From Fulverythrobacter ferritrahens (GTDB lineage Bacteria > Pseudomonadota > Alphaproteobacteria > Sphingomonadales > Sphingomonadaceae): a stretch of DNA of 64,000 bases. A model generated the notes under the pieces. It saw nothing but the letters and a program-made list of their open reading frames with translations. It had not been told where the DNA came from and searched no databases. The stretch lies in assembly GCF_020539485.1 (NCBI RefSeq), contig NZ_JACDXU010000003.1, forward strand, positions 310,001 to 374,000, given 5' to 3'. The number at the start of each line of letters is the position of its first letter. Position 1 is the first letter of the stretch. Below are positions 8,724-17,116 of this stretch, one piece after another. Both the position numbers and the translations under genes were made by a program.

Positions 8724-10350
8724 AGATCGCCTCCTTGAACTTCTCCATGCCGATGCGGCGGTAGGTATCGAGGAAGCGTTCCCCTTCGGCGCGTTCGGCC
8801 AGATAGACCTCGGTGGCCTTTTCCACGGCATCCACGATCCCGTCCTCGGTAAAGCCGGGGCCGGTGATCTTGCCCAGCGAAGTATCGTCACCCTCGCATC
8901 CGCCAAGCAGCAGCTGGTAGTTTTCCAGCCCCTTCTTGTCGACGCCCAGGATGCCGATATGGCCCGCATGGTGGTGGCCGCAGGCATTGATGCAGCCGCT
9001 GATCTTCAGCTTCAGCTCGCCCAGTTCGCCCGTCTTGCCATTGGCGGCGAAACGCTGCGAAATCTTCTGCGCCACCGGGATGGAGCGGGCATTGGCCAGG
9101 CTGCAATAATCGAGGCCGGGGCAGGCGATGATGTCTTCCACCGTGTCGAGATTGGCCGCGCCGAGGCCGGCGGCGTCCAGCTTCTGCCACAATGTGTGGA
9201 GGTCAGCCTTCTTCACATGAGGCAGCACGATGTTCTGGGCGTGAGTAACGCGCAATTCATCGAAGCTGTATTCCTTCGCCAGATCGGCCATCAGGTGAAT
9301 CTGCGCGGCAGAAGCGTCACCCGGAATGCCGCCGACCGGCTTCAGGCTGATATTGGCGATGACATAGCCGGGCTGCTTGTGCGCCACGGTGTTGCGCGCC
9401 ACCCACAGGGCAAAGGCCGGGTCCGACAGGTCCAGATCGTCGCTCGCGCCCTGATCGAAGGCGGGGTCGGTGAAGTGGGCCTTGATCCGCTCCAGCTCGG
9501 CAATCGGGGGCTCAATGCCCTGAGTGAGCAGGTGGGCGAATTCCTCCTCCACCTGGCGCGTATATTCTTCCTTGCCCAGTTCATGGACCAGGATCTTGAT
9601 GCGCGCCTTGTACTTGTTGTCGCGGCGGCCATAGCGATTGTAAACGCGCAGGCAGGCCTCGGAATAGGTGATCAGCTGGTCCAGCGGCACGAAGTCGCGG
9701 ATCAGCGGCGCGATCATGGGCGTGCGGCCCATGCCGCCGCCGACATAGAAGGCGGCGCCGATTTCTCCGGCTGCGTTCTTCACGATGCGAATGCCGATAT
9801 CGTGCAGCTTCATCGCCGCGCGATCCGTTTCGCTGGCGATCACGCAGATCTTGAACTTGCGCGGCAGGGTCAGGAATTCCGGATGGAAGCTGGACCACTG
9901 GCGCAGCAGCTCCGCATAGGGGCGCGGGTCGATCAGCTCGTCACCGGCGGCACCGGCGAACTGGTCGGAACTGATGTTGCGGATGCAGTTCCCGCTGGTC
10001 TGGATCGCGTGCATTTCCACGGCGGCAAGGTCCGCCAGAATGTCGGGCGCGTCTTCCAGCTTGATCCAGTTGTACTGGATGTTCTGTCGGGTGGTGAAGT
10101 GGCCATAGCCGCGGTCATACTTGTCCGCGATGTTGGCCAGAACGTGCATCTGGGCGGAGTTCAGCGTGCCATAGGGCACGGCCACGCGCAGCATATAGGC
10201 ATGCAGCTGCAGATAGAGGCCGTTTTGCAGGCGCAGCGGCTTGAACTGGTCCTCGGTCAGCTTGCCTTCGAGGCGGCGGCGGGTCTGGTCGCGGAATTCC
10301 GCGACGCGGGTATCGACCATCGCCTGGTCATATTGGTCGTAACGGTACAT
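8716..10350 (-). CDS. cysI: Sulfite (nitrite/sulfite) reductase hemoprotein
   Basis: Six-electron reduction of sulfite to sulfide on a coupled sirohaem-4Fe-4S centre. The 544-residue protein has the two cluster motifs: a Cys-x5-Cys in PGLDYCSLANARS near residue 410 and Cys-x3-Cys in KISGCINACGHHHAG near 451. No CysJ flavoprotein is present nearby, so electrons may come from ferredoxin or from a partner elsewhere; DUF934 or DUF2849 are candidates only by position. The ATG overlaps the DUF2849 stop (TGATG). cobA two genes upstream supplies the sirohaem precursor. Confidence 0.94.
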   Translation of the reverse strand: MYRYDQYDQAMVDTRVAEFRDQTRRRLEGKLTEDQFKPLRLQNGLYLQLHAYMLRVAVPYGTLNSAQMHVLANIADKYDRGYGHFTTRQNIQYNWIKLEDAPDILADLAAVEMHAIQTSGNCIRNISSDQFAGAAGDELIDPRPYAELLRQWSSFHPEFLTLPRKFKICVIASETDRAAMKLHDIGIRIVKNAAGEIGAAFYVGGGMGRTPMIAPLIRDFVPLDQLITYSEACLRVYNRYGRRDNKYKARIKILVHELGKEEYTRQVEEEFAHLLTQGIEPPIAELERIKAHFTDPAFDQGASDDLDLSDPAFALWVARNTVAHKQPGYVIANISLKPVGGIPGDASAAQIHLMADLAKEYSFDELRVTHAQNIVLPHVKKADLHTLWQKLDAAGLGAANLDTVEDIIACPGLDYCSLANARSIPVAQKISQRFAANGKTGELGELKLKISGCINACGHHHAGHIGILGVDKKGLENYQLLLGGCEGDDTSLGKITGPGFTEDGIVDAVEKATEVYLAERAEGERFLDTYRRIGMEKFKEAIYA

Positions 10351-10649
10351 CAGATCACCCAGTTGCCGGCGTTGGGATCGGCGGGTTTGAGAGTCAGGTC
10401 AGGGCGCACGGTGGGGCCCAGCGCGCGGATACGGTCCTTGATATGGGCAGGGCGCACGCCCCGTTCGCCATCGGGCTCCGCGTCGATAGCGTAGGAGGCG
10501 TTGACCCGGCGGGCCCCTTCCTCGCGCTGCAGGATGGCGTCGGCCTGATCGCCCACATCCACTGCGTCTTCGACATGGATCGACCAGTCATAACCGGTCC
10601 ACCACACGACGGCCCCGCTCTTGAGGTCGTTTCCGGTAAGAATCTTCAT
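10350..10649 (-). CDS. DUF2849 family protein
   Basis: A small 99-residue protein, conserved between cobA and cysI in alphaproteobacteria and otherwise uncharacterised. It has no signal peptide, membrane segment or cysteine motif. The N-terminus MKILTGNDLKSGAVVWWTG is the family hallmark. Its start overlaps the cobA stop by 4 bases and its stop overlaps the cysI start by 1. This tight coupling implies a role in the same pathway, perhaps in assembly of or electron delivery to sulfite reductase (inference). Confidence 0.85.
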   Translation of the reverse strand: MKILTGNDLKSGAVVWWTGYDWSIHVEDAVDVGDQADAILQREEGARRVNASYAIDAEPDGERGVRPAHIKDRIRALGPTVRPDLTLKPADPNAGNWVI

Positions 10650-11425
10650 CCCTGCGCCTCCAGCGCCAGTTGCGTGAGGGCCGCGTCGTTACGGCCGAAA
10701 TCCTGAGATGCAACCTCGCCGATCACGATTACGGCGGGGCTCTTCACTTTTGCGCCGGTCACCAGATCGGGCAGGCCCGCCAGCGAACTGCGCAGCACCC
10801 GCATGGTGGGGCGCGCGGCATTTTCGATAACCGCCACCGGGCAATCCGGGGCGACGCCGTCTTCCATCAGCTTTTCCGCGATCTGCGGGGCGGTGCTGAC
10901 GCCCATATAGATCACCAGCGTGCGGCCCTTGCCGGCAAGGCCGGACCAGTCCTGCTCGGTCAGGCCCTTGCACTGGCCAGCCACGAAGCTGACGATGCTG
11001 GCGCCTTCGCGGTGCGTCAGGGCAATCTGGGCGGCTGCCGCAGCGCCGATGGCGGCGCTGATGCCGGGGACCACTTCCACCGGAACGCCCGCCGCATGGC
11101 AGGCTTCTGCTTCTTCGCCGCCGCGGCCGAAAATGAACGGATCGCCGCCCTTCAGGCGCAGAACGGAGTTTCCGGCCAGCGCCTCGCGCACCAGCAGGGC
11201 GTTGATCGCTTCCTGCGGCATGGTGTGGCGCGAACGGCTCTTGGCCACGGAAACCAGCCGTGCATCGGGCCGTGCGAGGGCCAGGATCGAAGGATCCACC
11301 AGCCCGTCATGCACGATCAGCTTGGCCTGCATCAGCAGGCGCGCCGCGCGCAGGGTCAGCAGGTCCGGATCGCCCGGACCGGCGCCGACCAGATAGACGG
11401 TAGCGGGAGTTGCGGCATTTTTCAT
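10646..11425 (-). CDS. cobA: Uroporphyrinogen-III C-methyltransferase (SUMT)
   Basis: Makes precorrin-2 from uroporphyrinogen III with two SAM molecules, the first step toward sirohaem for the adjacent sulfite reductase. The 259-residue protein (ATG 11425) has the family's VYLVGAGPGDPDLLTLRA opening, the VRLKGGDP-like RLKGGDPFIFGRGGEE block and the PGISAAIGAAA stretch. It lacks the CysG dehydrogenase/chelatase domain, so a separate enzyme must finish sirohaem. First gene of the sulfur operon; its promoter should lie in the 11426-11500 gap. Confidence 0.94.
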   Translation of the reverse strand: MKNAATPATVYLVGAGPGDPDLLTLRAARLLMQAKLIVHDGLVDPSILALARPDARLVSVAKSRSRHTMPQEAINALLVREALAGNSVLRLKGGDPFIFGRGGEEAEACHAAGVPVEVVPGISAAIGAAAAAQIALTHREGASIVSFVAGQCKGLTEQDWSGLAGKGRTLVIYMGVSTAPQIAEKLMEDGVAPDCPVAVIENAARPTMRVLRSSLAGLPDLVTGAKVKSPAVIVIGEVASQDFGRNDAALTQLALEAQG

Positions 11426-11500
11426 GCAGGCCACATGGCCCCGGTGCCGGGCAAGTGCCAGCGAGAATGCTTATGCCAGGGGGTAGGTGAGCTTTAGGGG

Positions 11501-12496
11501 TCAGCCCGTAGGCGTACTTTCGTTCCCTTTGCGCCCCTTCAATCCGGCCACAAGATCTCCCAATTGCTCGATATTCGAGATGTTGATCTCGCGCTGGGGG
11601 AAGGGGATGTGAATGCCGGCCTCGCAGAACAGCTGCCACACCCGTTTATACACGTCGGAGCGGACGCTGCTGATTCCCTCTTCCGGGTCCACGATCCAGA
11701 AGCGGATTTCAAAGGCGATGCCGTTCTCGCCAAAGCCCATCAGCAGCACCTTGGGTTCGGGCGTTTCCAGCACGCGCGGCGTTTCCCGCGCGGCCTGTAG
11801 CATCAGTTCCTCGGCTTGTTCGAGGTTGGTCGTATAGGCCACGCTAAGCGGCGCTTTCACGCGCACGTCGCGCGCGGAATAGGACCAGTTCTCCACCTGA
11901 TTGATCATCAGGTTTTCGTTCGGGATGAGATATTCCTTCTTGTCCCGCGTGATGACCGAAATGGCCCGGATGCCGATTTTGCGGATCTGGCCGAAACTCT
12001 CCCGCCCGGACTGGTCGCTCACCGCGATCACGTCGCCCGGCTTGATCGAACGGTCCATCAGCAGGATGATCCCTGCCAGAAGATTGCCGAAGGTCTTTTG
12101 CAGGCCGAAGCCGAGGGCGAGGCCGAAGGCGCCGGAAAACACCGTCAGCGCGGTGAGATCGATGCCGAGAATATCGATCCCCACCAGGATCGCCAGCGCC
12201 CAGATCGCGATGGAAACCAGCTTTTCGGCCAGCAGCTTCTGCGTGAGATCGAGCCCGGTGAGCTTGCCCAGCATCCAGTGGGCCAGCTTGCCGCCCAGCC
12301 GCGAGACGATGATGACCCCGGCAATGACGGACACCACCACCAGCGCGCTCCAGGCGGAGAAATGCATGGTGCCCACCTGCACGCCATAGCTGTCCAGCCA
12401 TTCGATATATTCGCCCAGCGTCCCACTGCCGGAAACGACTGCGTCCTTCAGCCCCTCCGCACCCCGCAAGGGATCGTCGAGGGCGGGGCTGGCCAT
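11501..12496 (-). CDS. MscS-family mechanosensitive ion channel
   Basis: A 331-residue small-conductance mechanosensitive channel homolog. Three hydrophobic segments precede the pore helix region GAFGLALGFGLQKTFGNLLAGIILLMDRSIKPGD, whose Gly/Ala-rich pattern is diagnostic. The cytoplasmic beta and alpha/beta domains follow (VITRDKKEYLIPNENLMINQVENWS). The N-terminus has an extra stretch of about 30 residues before the first helix. Its ATG overlaps the metC stop (TGATG), so it is cotranscribed with metC and sseA despite unrelated function. Confidence 0.92.
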   Translation of the reverse strand: MASPALDDPLRGAEGLKDAVVSGSGTLGEYIEWLDSYGVQVGTMHFSAWSALVVVSVIAGVIIVSRLGGKLAHWMLGKLTGLDLTQKLLAEKLVSIAIWALAILVGIDILGIDLTALTVFSGAFGLALGFGLQKTFGNLLAGIILLMDRSIKPGDVIAVSDQSGRESFGQIRKIGIRAISVITRDKKEYLIPNENLMINQVENWSYSARDVRVKAPLSVAYTTNLEQAEELMLQAARETPRVLETPEPKVLLMGFGENGIAFEIRFWIVDPEEGISSVRSDVYKRVWQLFCEAGIHIPFPQREINISNIEQLGDLVAGLKGRKGNESTPTG

Positions 12497-13719
12497 CAGC
12501 CGCGATCCATTGCGGCAAAGCCGCGTTCCAGATCGGCGATCAGGTCCGCAGGGTCTTCCAGGCCGATGGACAGGCGAATGCCCAGCCGGTCGGCCGGATC
12601 GGTGCCGGGCGGGGGCCAGCTGGTGGCGCTGCGGGCGCCCTGCGGGTCGAAGGGGATCGCCAGGCTTTCAAAACCGCCCCAGCTATAGCCGATGCCGAAC
12701 AATTCCAGCGCATCGAGAAAGCGCGCACGGGCGGCATCGTCGCGCCCCTTGATGACGAAGCTGAACAAGCCGCAGCCGCCGGTGAAATCGCGCGCCCACA
12801 GATCATGGCCCGGCGCGCCGGGCAGCATGGGGCACAGGACGCGCGCCACTTCCGGGCGCCCGGCAAGCCATTGCGCGATCTCCAGCGCGCTGCCCGATTC
12901 GCGTTCCAGCCTCAGCGAAAGGCTGCGCAGGCCGCGCATGGCCAGGGCCGCATCATCGGGTGAGACGACTTGCCCGAGCTGTTGGGACATACGGCGGATA
13001 CGGCTGAAATGCGGTTCGCCCGCACTGACGGAGCCCATCATCACATCCGAATGGCCCCCGACATGCTTGGTGAGCGACATGATCGAAATGTCGTATCCCC
13101 GTTCCAGCGCGGGGAAGCCCAGCGGGCTGGCCCAGGTATTGTCGATCAGGCTGACCGCGCCCTTTTCCCGCGCGATGGCGGCAAGAGCGGGAGTGTCGCA
13201 CAGTTCCATCGTCAGGCTGCCGGGGCTTTCCAGCAGAACGGCCTTGGTGCGCTTGCAGAAATGGGCGGGGAAGCCGGCCACGTCCAGCGGATCGAACCAG
13301 CGGGTTTCCACCCCCATGCGTTGAAGCAGCCCTTCGGCAAGCGCGCGGCTGGGCTGATAGGCATTGTCCGTCATCAGCAGCACATCCCCCGCGCGCAGCA
13401 CCGCCAGCAAGGCGCCTGCAATCGCCGCAACGCCGCTGGGATAAAGGATGGTCCCGGCCGCGCCGGGCTCGATCTGGGTCAGGGCCTCGGCCAGCGCCCA
13501 TTGAGTGGGGGAACCCCGGCGCCCGTAATAGAAATGACCGTCCTCATTGGGACGGCCCGCCGCGAGATCGGCGGAATCCTCGTAAAGATGAGTGCTGCCA
13601 CGCCATATGGGCGGATTGACGACCCCACCTTTACGGCCGGCGATGCTCGTCCATTCAGCGCGGCGGCCCGCGGCTGCAAGCCGGGTGGCCGGCCCCTGTT
13701 CCTTGCGGGGATCAGACAT
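12496..13719 (-). CDS. metC: Cystathionine beta-lyase (Cys/Met metabolism PLP enzyme)
   Basis: PLP-dependent cleavage of cystathionine to homocysteine, pyruvate and ammonia in methionine synthesis. I use ATG 13719 (MSDPRKEQG) and drop a 37-residue out-of-family extension. The 407-residue protein has the PLP lysine in SLTKHVGGHSD and the cofactor-ring segment SLIDNTWASP. The variant WRGSTHLYEDSADL matches the alphaproteobacterial metC branch. It overlaps sseA by 8 bases upstream and mscS by 1 downstream. A gamma-lyase or synthase activity of the same fold cannot be excluded by sequence alone. Confidence 0.9.
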   Translation of the reverse strand: MSDPRKEQGPATRLAAAGRRAEWTSIAGRKGGVVNPPIWRGSTHLYEDSADLAAGRPNEDGHFYYGRRGSPTQWALAEALTQIEPGAAGTILYPSGVAAIAGALLAVLRAGDVLLMTDNAYQPSRALAEGLLQRMGVETRWFDPLDVAGFPAHFCKRTKAVLLESPGSLTMELCDTPALAAIAREKGAVSLIDNTWASPLGFPALERGYDISIMSLTKHVGGHSDVMMGSVSAGEPHFSRIRRMSQQLGQVVSPDDAALAMRGLRSLSLRLERESGSALEIAQWLAGRPEVARVLCPMLPGAPGHDLWARDFTGGCGLFSFVIKGRDDAARARFLDALELFGIGYSWGGFESLAIPFDPQGARSATSWPPPGTDPADRLGIRLSIGLEDPADLIADLERGFAAMDRG

Positions 13720-14569
13720 CCTGCAGCGCCGCGCCTGTCTCCTTGGGGGTTGCCGGATCCACCGCCCATTCGCTCCAGCTCCCGTCATAGAGGGAGACAT
13801 CCTTGTCCTTGCCCAGCAGATGGAGGGCAAAACACAGCACGGCGGCCGTCACGCCGCCGCCGCAGGTGGTGGCGACCGGCTGGGACAGGTCCACGCCAGC
13901 CTTCTCGAACGCGGCGCGCAAGCCGGCCTTGTCCTTGAAAGTGCCGTCAGGATTGAACAGCTCGAAAAAGGGCAGGTTCACCGATCCGGGGATATGCCCG
14001 CTGGGCACGCCGGGGCGGAAATCGGGCACTTCGCCCGAGAAGCGCCCGGCATCGCGCGCATCCACTACCTGTTCGGCACGGGAGCTGAGATTCGCCATCA
14101 TATCGGCCTTGCTGCGCACCTTGCCGGGTTCCTGCCACGCCGTGAAATGCCGGGTCTTGAGGCATTGCACGCCATTTTCCAGCGGACGCCCTTCGGCCTT
14201 CCACTTGGCCAGCCCGCCATCCAGAATCGCGACATTCTGCGCGCCGAACAGCTTGAACATGAACCAGGCACGGCCCGATGTCTTCACGTCGCTATCGTCA
14301 TAGAGCACGATCCGGCTGCCATCCCCCAGGCCGAGCTTCTGCATCCGGCTGGAGAACATCTCCGCCGTGGGCAAGGCAGCGGGCACCGGGCTCGCCGGAT
14401 CGACGAGATGGGTGAGATCCATGAATACGGCGCCGGGGATATGCCCGGCCTCGTATTCGGCCCGGGCATCGCGCCCGGCGATGGGTAAGTGACTAGATGC
14501 GTCAACGATCCTCAGGTCGCAGGAGCCAATCTCTTCTGCGAGCCATTCGGTCGAAACCAGCGATTCCAT
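13712..14569 (-). CDS. sseA: 3-mercaptopyruvate sulfurtransferase (two-domain rhodanese)
   Basis: Transfers sulfur from 3-mercaptopyruvate to thiol or cyanide acceptors. The 285-residue protein has two rhodanese domains. The active-site cysteine lies in TCGGGVTAAVL, and this CGxGVTA form indicates mercaptopyruvate rather than thiosulfate as donor. The start at ATG 14569 gives the usual N-terminus MESLVSTEWLAEE; an ATG five codons upstream is possible. It leads the sseA-metC-mscS operon, which fits with neighbouring sulfur metabolism. Confidence 0.92.
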   Translation of the reverse strand: MESLVSTEWLAEEIGSCDLRIVDASSHLPIAGRDARAEYEAGHIPGAVFMDLTHLVDPASPVPAALPTAEMFSSRMQKLGLGDGSRIVLYDDSDVKTSGRAWFMFKLFGAQNVAILDGGLAKWKAEGRPLENGVQCLKTRHFTAWQEPGKVRSKADMMANLSSRAEQVVDARDAGRFSGEVPDFRPGVPSGHIPGSVNLPFFELFNPDGTFKDKAGLRAAFEKAGVDLSQPVATTCGGGVTAAVLCFALHLLGKDKDVSLYDGSWSEWAVDPATPKETGAALQDV

Positions 14570-14637
14570 TCGCGCGCTCCTCATCGCGTGAACAACCACG
14601 GTTAAACCCGCGCCATTTGCCAGTCGAGGGGGCTCGT

Positions 14638-15855
14638 TCAAAAGATTCTTTGTGTGACTTCTCGGTAAATGCGTGGCCCCAGATCCAGCCGGAACGGCTG
14701 CAATCCCGCGCCGGGGCGCAATGAACGCTGGCCCACCAGGGCAGTGCGCACCATGGCTGCGGCAGTGCTGGAGGCGGTTTCCACCCGCAGCCGGGCCAGC
14801 GGCACGAACATCAGTGCGCTGCCCTTGCGGATCGGACGGATGGCCGGGAAATTGAGCCGGAACTCGCCCGACACCTGAGTGCTTTCGCCGGGGCGCAACT
14901 GCTGGATCACATGCTTGGTCACCAATTCGCTGTCATCGGTGGCAAGCTGCTGTTCTTCCGGCAGGGATGCGTGGGCGGAAATCATGTCGCCCATTACCGT
15001 CACCCCTTCCATCACCTCCTTGCTCATATTGGTGAGCGTCACCCGGTAGCTGAGCGTGGCGGCGGTAAGGGTGATCGCCATTTCCCGAGCTTCCAGTGCA
15101 AGGCTGAGGGGGGCATCGTCTTCCGCCTCCGCTTCTGCGGCGGGTGCAGGAGCAGGCTTTGCAGGCGGCTTGGCGGCGGCGGCCGCATCGAGGTCGGGCC
15201 GCTGAAGCTGGGGCACCCGGATGGCCGGATCGCTGCGATGGCGAAACAGGAACCAGGCCGCACCGGCTGCGGCGCCCAGCGCGGCAACGATACCCGCGAT
15301 CGCCCCGATCCAGCCCCAGGGAAGCGAGTCGGAAGCCGGGAGTGCGTCGGGCGTTTCAGCCGCGGCAGAGGTGGCGGGCGCGGGCGTGAATGCTGGTGCA
15401 GGAACGGGTGCCGGAGTGGTTGCGGCAGGGCTCGCCTCGGGCGTGGGTAAGGCGCTCGCGGTGGGCGCCGGACTGACGCTGGCCGTTGCGGAGGGGCGCG
15501 GAGAGGGGCTCGCGGTCGGTCGAGCGGCCGGTGCCGGCGTGGGTGCCGCACGCGTCGGGGTGGGGCGGGGGCTCGGCGCGGGTGTCGCAAACGTAGGGCG
15601 CGGTGTGGGCGAGGGTGTGGGCGAGGGCGTGGGCGTCGGCGTTGCGGTGGAACGCGGCGGAGCTTCGCCGGGGGCAACCGGCCCCTGAGGCCCGGAAGCA
15701 TCGCCGGGCGGAAGCTCGAAATCGCCGACGGCGGCCATTGCCGGGTTCGCGGAAGCAAAGCCCAGCGCAAAGGGGGCAAGCGCCATGGCCACGCCGCTTC
15801 CAGAAAGGAAGGGCAGTTTCATGCGGCGGATTTTCGGTTCGGGAACTATCCTCAT
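14638..15855 (-). CDS. Pro/Thr-rich single-pass membrane protein of unknown function
   Basis: About 405 residues from ATG 15855. There is a signal-like hydrophobic stretch ending ASANPAMA, then an extremely Pro/Thr/Ala-rich region of some 130 residues that should be an extended periplasmic linker. A transmembrane helix (WIGAIAGIVAALGAAAGAAWFLF) and a folded C-terminal domain of about 180 residues follow. That domain begins near LSLALEAREMAITLTAATLSYRVTLTNMSKE and resembles an immunoglobulin-like beta domain. No named family was recognised. The start is uncertain, because a tandem 18-bp duplication supplies three in-frame ATG codons (15855, 15873, 15888). Confidence 0.65.
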   Translation of the reverse strand: MRIVPEPKIRRMKLPFLSGSGVAMALAPFALGFASANPAMAAVGDFELPPGDASGPQGPVAPGEAPPRSTATPTPTPSPTPSPTPRPTFATPAPSPRPTPTRAAPTPAPAARPTASPSPRPSATASVSPAPTASALPTPEASPAATTPAPVPAPAFTPAPATSAAAETPDALPASDSLPWGWIGAIAGIVAALGAAAGAAWFLFRHRSDPAIRVPQLQRPDLDAAAAAKPPAKPAPAPAAEAEAEDDAPLSLALEAREMAITLTAATLSYRVTLTNMSKEVMEGVTVMGDMISAHASLPEEQQLATDDSELVTKHVIQQLRPGESTQVSGEFRLNFPAIRPIRKGSALMFVPLARLRVETASSTAAAMVRTALVGQRSLRPGAGLQPFRLDLGPRIYREVTQRIF

Positions 15856-15885
15856 GACCCTTGTTGGCCTCATGACCCTTGTTGG
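15850..15885. repeat. Tandem duplication of a ribosome-binding/start segment
   Basis: The 18-base unit occurs exactly twice, head to tail. On the minus strand each copy contains AAGGG followed by ATGAGG, so the ribosome-binding sequence and start codon of the downstream gene are duplicated in frame (six codons). Confidence 0.85.
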
Positions 15886-15999
15886 CATGCGCATCGTCGG
15901 TTGCGGGCTGCAAGCGCAGGCGGCGCTGAATAGCGGCTGAATCCGATGCGTCAAACCGGTGACTTGTGCGGCGGGCATGTTCGCGGCATCACGCGCGAC

Positions 16000-16467
16000 A
16001 TGAACGACACACCCGAGGCCATGAAGCCCCTCCATCTCGGCCAGTCCAGCGCCTTGCCCGCCTCGCCCGAAGAGGCTGTGCTGGATTACGTGCCCAACCC
16101 GCGCAGCGGATCGCTTTACATGATCCGCTTCGCCGCGCCGGAATTCACGTCGCTCTGTCCCGTGACCGGCCAGCCCGATTTCGCGCATCTGGTGATCGAT
16201 TACGCACCGGGTGAAACCATCGTCGAATCGAAGAGCCTCAAGCTCTTCCTTGGCTCCTTCCGCAACCATGCCGGTTTTCATGAAGATGTGACCGTGGGCA
16301 TCGGCCAGCGGCTGGTGGAGGAGATGAAGCCGATGTGGCTGCGCATCGGCGGCTATTGGTATCCGCGCGGCGGCATCCCCATCGATGTCTTCTGGCAGAC
16401 CGGCGCGGCGCCTGAAGGGCTGTGGGTGCCCGATCAGGGCGTCGCCTCCTATCGCGGGCGGGGCTAG
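16000..16467 (+). CDS. queF: NADPH-dependent preQ0 reductase
   Basis: Reduces the nitrile of 7-cyano-7-deazaguanine to the amine preQ1 in queuosine tRNA modification. The 155-residue length identifies the short, unimodular QueF type. The catalytic cysteine is in [11 protein letters not shown], and the QueF signature [15 protein letters not shown] follows. I chose ATG 16000 ([12 protein letters not shown]); the open frame extends 18 codons upstream without family similarity. A queuosine-precursor transporter gene lies elsewhere in the window (47586-48323). The gene ends 6 bases from the convergent trxC. Confidence 0.95.
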   Translation: MNDTPEAMKPLHLGQSSALPASPEEAVLDYVPNPRSGSLYMIRFAAPEFTSLCPVTGQPDFAHLVIDYAPGETIVESKSLKLFLGSFRNHAGFHEDVTVGIGQRLVEEMKPMWLRIGGYWYPRGGIPIDVFWQTGAAPEGLWVPDQGVASYRGRG

Positions 16468-16473
16468 GCCAGC

Positions 16474-16917
16474 CTAGGCAGAAGCCGCCGCCTGCCGCGC
16501 CCAGTTGACGATCGCGCCTGCGGGCATGGCCCCCGATTGTCGCGCGATCTCGCGCCCCTTGTGGATCAGGATCATCGTCGGGATGGACTGAATGCCATAA
16601 CGGGCCGCCAGCGCCTGCTCCGCCTCCGTATCCAGCTTGCCCAGCCGCATTGCCGGTTCCAGCTGCCCTGCCGCCGTATGGAAGGCAGGCGCCATCTGGC
16701 GGCACGGGCCGCACCAGCTCGCCCAGAAATCCACCAGCAGGGGAATATCGCTGCGTGCGGCATGAGCATCGAAATTCGCGGCAGCCAGCGTAACCGGCGC
16801 GCCTGTAAACAGGGTGCCATGGCACTTGCCGCATTTCCCACCCGCGCCCAGCTTCTCGCGCGGAACCCGGTTGAGCCCGGCGCAATTGGGGCAGGCAATA
16901 ATCATCGCATCGGACAT
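16474..16917 (-). CDS. trxC: Thioredoxin 2 with N-terminal zinc ribbon
   Basis: A disulfide reductase of 147 residues. The first 35 residues carry two CxxC pairs (CPNCAGLNR and CGKCHGT) forming the zinc-binding extension typical of TrxC. The thioredoxin fold follows with the active site WASWCGPCRQMAP and the cis-proline region GIQSIPTMIL. TrxC-type proteins are cytosolic and often linked to oxidative stress. The start codon lies about 45 bases from the left repeat of the integrated element. Confidence 0.95.
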   Translation of the reverse strand: MSDAMIIACPNCAGLNRVPREKLGAGGKCGKCHGTLFTGAPVTLAAANFDAHAARSDIPLLVDFWASWCGPCRQMAPAFHTAAGQLEPAMRLGKLDTEAEQALAARYGIQSIPTMILIHKGREIARQSGAMPAGAIVNWARQAAASA

Positions 16918-16960
16918 CGCATCACCTCTTTCACCGAAGATAGGAAGCGCGGGCGAAAAG

Positions 16961-16978
16961 GAAATGGTGCGGCTACAG
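16961..16978 (+). repeat. Candidate left attachment repeat (att)
   Basis: GAAATGGTGCGGCTACAG matches the tRNA-Thr 3' end and flank at 28506-28524 except for one missing C. It lies between trxC and the first island gene, where an attachment site is expected. A single-base gap within the core is unusual, so this may be a decayed site or coincidence. Confidence 0.45.
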
Positions 16979-17116
16979 TCATCGCAAAGAGCTGCAAGAA
17001 TGTCGGAAAACCAACACTATTCTGAATATGGGCTGAGGTGAGGCCCCCAACTTGGCCCCCTTTGGTATTTGTGGCTCCGTCTTTTTTGTGCAGAAGTTTC
17101 AGTCTCACCGCCTCGA

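Noticed and set aside
8959-10494. A 511-codon plus-strand frame over cysI
   Set aside because: Antisense to cysI, whose sirohaem motifs are complete; the composition is typical of reverse-frame artefacts.
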